Source of the DNA: Phorcus lineatus
Lineage: Eukaryota > Mollusca > Gastropoda > Trochida > Trochidae
NCBI GenBank assembly: GCA_921293015.1
Contig: OV121093.1
Coordinates: 27,972,622-28,036,621 of the forward strand
Direction of reading: 5' to 3'
DNA: 64,000 bases
In this document: one piece after another, positions 60,319 to 64,000 of the stretch
Position numbering within the stretch: position 1 is the first letter of the stretch
How the letters are laid out: each line of letters opens with the position of its first letter
Position numbers and translations under genes: made by a program
Notes under the pieces: generated by a model
Databases searched by the model: none
Told to the model about the DNA's origin: nothing
What the model saw: the letters and a program-made list of their open reading frames with translations, nothing else

Positions 60319-60810
60319 TCACTTCAGGCCTATCCCAAGTGTTGAAGCATCATCAACTGCACTTGTTTCTGGAAATAATGATCTCCTCCTGGATTCCTTT
60401 GTTTCTGATTCTGATTCTCCTGACCGCAGCCGTTTTTCAACAGAGTGTCCATGAGTGTGATACAGTGAAATTGAAGTCTTTTTGAAAGCTTTAATAAGTC
60501 TTTTTATAGAATCATCAAGACGTGTTACCTCACGCGAACATTTCCTACACACTGTATGTGTGGAGCATTCCCTCAAAATAGAAACATGGAGGGTATTTTC
60601 TATCAATTGACAAATTTCAGTCTTTTGATCTTTAATATACAGTTTTCTTCTACGGGAGGAATCAACAATATATTCACCACAAATGACACACAATGATCCT
60701 TTTGTCTTTGGAGAAACGTTAACTAAATGAGAAAGTTTTGTAGGTGTTCTCGAAATATCCAAGTGTTCGGCCATGAGATAGAAAACAAACTGCCCAGCCA
60801 CTGTCTTCAA
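60319..60810 (-). CDS. Probable N-terminal exon of the zinc-finger transposase
   Basis: An ATG-led frame of 163 codons with a Cys cluster: LCVICGEYIVDSSRRR and, 40 residues on, ECSTHTVCRKCSREV, a likely four- to six-ligand zinc site. The end (TLGIGLK) runs into CTGAA/GTGAGG, a good donor, 970 bases upstream of the next coding exon on the same strand. Such N-terminal Cys/His clusters are often DNA-binding in transposases. The phase mismatch with the exon at 59352 leaves the exact join open; it could also be a separate small gene. A second Met lies at residue 13 (MAEHLDIS). Confidence 0.5.
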   Translation of the reverse strand: MKTVAGQFVFYLMAEHLDISRTPTKLSHLVNVSPKTKGSLCVICGEYIVDSSRRRKLYIKDQKTEICQLIENTLHVSILRECSTHTVCRKCSREVTRLDDSIKRLIKAFKKTSISLYHTHGHSVEKRLRSGESESETKESRRRSLFPETSAVDDASTLGIGLK

Positions 60811-61105
60811 CCCATGCTGTGGTCCCTTAGACCATCTAAAATTAGATTCTTAAGCCTAACCGAGTTAATTGATGCCAGATGGGAACTTCCACTAGCCATG
60901 AACCATAAATATTCTTGACATGTCCACTTTGGTTAATTGGTGATAAGATATTTACACATGTAGCAAGATACTTGAAATTCTCAGGACCTGCCCATTTTTC
61001 ATTAGACTCTGAAAATGAAGAAATTTCAGTCTCCTTTTCATTTCATTTAATTTTTTTTTAAATTTTCATTAACTGATACATTTTCATTTCAGAGTCTAAT
61101 TGTTA
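60811..61105. other. Spacer, possible end of the helicase/transposase unit
   Basis: No coding signal. GAGTCTAATTGTTAGACT near 61089-61106 is an imperfect palindrome. Terminal inverted repeats pairing this region with sequence near 52.2-52.9 kb were looked for by eye and not found. Confidence 0.3.
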
Positions 61106-61121
61106 GACTACCTGTCTGCCG

Positions 61122-61645
61122 CCGAACCCGACTGGACAAAGCCCCTTCTTGCCACCCTACCCGACTGGACAAAGCCCCTTCTTGCCACCCTACCCGACTG
61201 GACAAAGCCCCTTCTTGCCACCCTACCCAACTGGACAAAGCCCCTTCTTGCCACCCTACCCGACTGGACAAAGCCCCTTCTTGCCACCCTACCCGACTGG
61301 ACAAAGCCCCTTCTTGCCACCCTACCCGACTGGACAAAGCCCCTTCTTGCCACCCTACCCGACTGGACAAAGCCCCTTCTTGCCACCCTACCCGACTGGA
61401 CAAAGCCCCTTCTTGCCACCCTACCTGACTGGACAAAGCCCCTTCTTGCCACCCTACCTGACTGGACAAAGCCCCTTCTTGCCACCCTACCCGACTGGAC
61501 AAAGCCCCTTCTTGCCACCCTACCTGACTGGACAAAGCCCCTTCTTGCCACCCTACCTGACTGGACAAAGCCCCTTCTTGCCACCCTACCCGACTGGACA
61601 AAGCCCCTTCTTGCCACCCTACCCGACTGGACAAAGCTCCTCCCT
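61122..61645 (+). repeat. 33-bp minisatellite, about 16 units
   Basis: The unit reads CCGACTGGACAAAGCC, CCTTCTTGCCACCCTAC; units are almost identical (C/T in CCGACTGG or CTGACTGG, one CAACTGG). Because 33 is a multiple of three and the unit lacks stops in several frames, long open frames exist on both strands. Frame +61149 gives LPPYPTGQSPF repeats and ends in a coding-like tail at a splice donor (61711), so it is the most credible frame. Confidence 0.9.
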
Positions 61646-61809
61646 GCCATGGCCATCCCCTCCTCCTACACTATCACTGGAATACATTATACCTAAACCA
61701 ATGAATGAAAGGTGAGTTACCTGATTTAATTGTGTTCCCCTTTGATTACAACTAAGTTATATATATATAACCTAAGAAATGGGTGACACTTTACTTAGAA
61801 CCTTAATGT

Positions 61810-62075
61810 ATATACTCTATTCCTAAAGCCTATTCGGATATAAGGAACATATTTCTTGATAGATATCTTAAACATCCAATTTCACAATACACTTTTGTTA
61901 ATCTTATGTCATCAACAGATAAAGATGTGATTAACAATTTATCTCTATTTTTATGTCACGTTAGGAAAATAAGAAATTCTAGTGCTTTTCTATATTGCTC
62001 ATGCAATATTTACCTGCTTATGACTGTATTATGGGCCAGTGGCCTTTTACTGAATAAAATGTCTGTCTGTATTTC
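61810..62075 (+). mobile_element. LINE 3' end in the MULE intron
   Basis: KAYSDIRNIFLDRYLKHP and FVNLMSSTDKDVINNLSLF, HVRKIRNS resemble the last 60 residues of a LINE; the piece ends in TATGGGCCAGTGGCCTTTTA, CTGAATAAAATGTCTGTCTG. Same tail style as 18101-18124 but another subfamily. It lies wholly inside the intron 61712-62115. Confidence 0.65.
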
Positions 62076-63115
62076 TTATGTTGAATTTTTATGTTCTATT
62101 TTTCCTTAATCTAGTGTCACAGGACAGTTCGACCCCAAAACCCCAGAGAGAAAAGCCCATCAAATGCCGCCAGTTATTTATGAAATCGAAGACAAAGGGA
62201 CACTTCAAGGGAAATCAAGATTAACCGACAACAGAGGCTATACTTTCTGTATAAACGTAAGTGATTCATCTTCATAAAATCATCGCCCAGATTGAATTAG
62301 GACGCAAACCATATTTAATTACCATTCTTATAGCTTAATGTAATATTTAAATTATATAGCTTGATTGAAACGAATGTTAAAAAAGAGCGCTTAGGAAATA
62401 GAGAGCTAATTTATGAAAAAACTTTCAGACGAGACGTGGCAACAAGACATACTGGCGGTGCTCTGTGGGGAGTAAAGCAAACATTTGCCACGCTGTCATA
62501 ACTCAAGATGGTGACAACTTTTTCTCCGGAAGAAAGGCACACAACCATGACGGGAAAGGGGTTGCCGATATCAGAACTGCCTTTATAACGAAGGTAAGTG
62601 AGATAGAATAATAAATTGAAAATAATATATGTGTATGAATTAGGCTTTGTTGTCAGTTACTAATGATTTCCCTTGTAATAATCATTGGTAATAGTGTGAT
62701 GAAATGAAAAAAGGAAATTCTATTACATCTTCTATTAACGGTTAAGATATGTGCTGAGAGATAATTTATATTATCGAGCTTTATTTTAACACATTTTCTA
62801 ATTGAATTTTTATCTTCCATCCAGTTGAAAAAGAAAGCGTCCCAAGACATGTTTGTGTCAGCAGCCAAACTGGTGGAGAACAGTATCCATGACCTGGGGA
62901 TTGAAGGGCAGGCGTATTTGCCATCAGTTCGCCCATGGCAAAGGTTGCGAACTATCACCGCCAACCACTTCTGCGTAGTGAGCCAAAAGACATCACATTT
63001 GAGGTATTTGATTTATTATATATCACACACCCACACACACACGCACACCAATTGAAGTTGTTGGCATCGGCAAAGGTGTGGTACCTTGACGGAACCTTCC
63101 ATGTTGTGAGGAAAC

Positions 63116-63249
63116 CTTTTATCTCCTCCTTTCGATCTCTTTCTCCCTTGTCTGTCCACTCTCTTTTGGATGCTTGTCATACACGTGTTTAATAATTGAA
63201 ATATTGTTCAAAGCACGTTAAACCCCAACTCACTCACTCACTCACTCAC
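63116..63249 (+). mobile_element. SINE-type insertion with 11-bp target duplication
   Basis: TGTGAGGAAAC stands at 63105-63115 and again at 63250-63260. The 134 bases between end in AAGCACGTTAAACCCCAACT followed by (CACT)n, a 3' end typical of a very common molluscan SINE group. No tRNA head: a 5'-truncated copy. Removing it and one target copy restores the MULE reading order (HVVRK, then QFAQLSS). Confidence 0.85.
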
Positions 63250-63835
63250 TGTGAGGAAACAATTCGCACAACTTTCCTCATTCCATTGCTTTCTAAAGGC
63301 GACGGATGGGTCCTTAAAGCAAATTCCCGTGACCTTCGTCTTCATGTCAAAAAGAAGACAAGTTGACTATGAAAAGGTAATATATAGACATGATTTTTTA
63401 AATCATATTTAGAGGTTTCTCCTTAATAGAATCCCCAGAACATATTTCAAGTAGGTTTTAACCAGTTGAGGTTATTTACCAATAGGTGTAATGTACTTCG
63501 GTTTTTTCTTTAACCATTGCTTCATTCATTTTAGATTTTACAAGTTCTAGTGACAAAGCTGGGTGGCCTCGAACGTCTGCCTGTGGAGAGAGTTGTGGCA
63601 GACTTCGAGGTCGCGGTATGGCAGGCTGTCAGATGGGTGTTCCCGGGGAGAGTGGAGTTGAAGGTATGCAGCTTCCACTGGGCTCTGGCTATTTTGCGAA
63701 AACTTAAGGCTCAATCAAAGAAAACTAAATAGTTTCAGGCAGCCATCCAGTCAGTTTGGACCCGATTTCAAGCTGGATATAATCTCCTGCAGAGACTCGC
63801 TCTGCTGTCGCCAGACTTCTTATGAAGTAGATCCG

Positions 63836-64000
63836 AAAAAAATGAAACTTGATCATGACCTGTGATGTATGATGTTATAAACCTGCTTCTGTTACTATTT
63901 AAACTTGTTAATTGTATATATTCCAATCCAGAATATTTTATTCCACATTTTTACATTGCTTCATTATTTATTATTACATAATTTATTACATTCTAAATTT
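63836..64000. other. Window end, AT-rich
   Basis: No coding signal; the last part of the MULE catalytic region was not found here. Confidence 0.4.

Larger units (their letters stand above)
61107..63835 (+). pseudogene. FLYWCH zinc-finger / MULE transposase gene, broken
   Basis: Exons readable by splice sites: proline-rich repeat exon ending GAAAG/GTGAGT (61711, phase 2); 62116-62258 (SVTGQFDPKTP ... GYTFCIN); 62434-62592 (RRGNKTYWRCSVGSKANICH, RKAHNHDG); 62824-about 63005; 63056-63360; 63535-63732. The second and third encode a FLYWCH zinc finger (W-x-C, C, H-x-H). The next has a frame change (PSVRP, then MAKVANYHRQPLL, EPKDITFEV in another frame). Then the Mutator-like nuclease: WYLDGTFHVVRK (first catalytic D), after a SINE QFAQLSSFHCFLKA and PVTFVFMSKRRQVDYEK, then RVVADFEVAVWQAV (second D) and CSFHWALA. 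A stop at 63730 comes before the final catalytic E. MULE enzymes cut and paste their own element; this copy is inactive as written. The end of the window may cut the rest. Confidence 0.75.

Noticed and set aside
61089-61715. Minus-strand frames of about 181 codons (SSRVGWQEGAL and GRVARRGFVQS repeats) and the forward DWTKPLLATLP frame
   Set aside because: They are by-products of a stop-free 33-bp unit; none leads into non-repeated coding sequence with a good splice site, unlike the forward LPPYPTGQSPF frame.
63230-63250. CRISPR-like or regular repeat (CACT)n
   Set aside because: Simple tail of a SINE, no spacers; eukaryotic context.

Overview
The window looks like AT-rich nuclear DNA of a marine invertebrate, most likely a bivalve or other mollusc. 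The grounds are split genes with GT..AG introns, a TRIM-like (B-box/NHL) gene pair, a Draper/MEGF-type multi-EGF receptor, a dense mix of degraded non-LTR retrotransposons and DNA transposons, and SINE-type tails of a kind common in molluscan genomes. No bacterial features, tRNA or rRNA genes were seen. Species cannot be named from the sequence.

Layout. 1-10 kb: gene-poor sequence with four-copy flank modules, a 2.2 kb foldback element (3735-5980) and a broken TRIM-like gene on the minus strand (8198-10147) whose RING exon is cut off by a reverse-transcriptase fragment. 10-18 kb: a 218-bp tandem duplication, a PIF/Harbinger-type element with ~260-bp inverted repeats and a transposase remnant (12281-15408), then a LINE (15815-18126) interrupted by another retroelement tail. 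18-24.6 kb: almost featureless. 24.6-30.5 kb: second TRIM-like copy (minus) with an open main exon but a damaged RING exon. 31-43 kb: dispersed repeat families, including a pair of TTCTAGAA arrays, and three LINE 3' ends. 43.4-48.2 kb: an apparently intact five-exon transmembrane EGF-repeat receptor (plus) followed by a tandem duplicate of its last exon. 50.5-52.1 kb: a piggyBac-type nonautonomous element with TTAA ends. 52.4-60.8 kb: a RecQ-like helicase gene (plus) facing a large zinc-finger protein (minus) that resembles Academ/DUF6589 transposases; their stop codons touch. 61-63.8 kb: a 33-bp minisatellite encoding a proline-rich repeat, running into a FLYWCH/Mutator-like (MULE) transposase gene broken by a SINE with an 11-bp target duplication.

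How the parts relate. The two TRIM-like genes are an old duplication with a patch of near-identity that suggests gene conversion; both have lost a working RING in this assembly. The only gene that looks like an intact host gene is the EGF receptor, probably a phagocytic or signalling receptor. The helicase/zinc-finger pair is best read as the coding part of one large DNA transposon. Two proline-rich repeat blocks lie directly 5' of the helicase and of the FLYWCH gene. Calls were made by reading alone; no alignments or searches were run.
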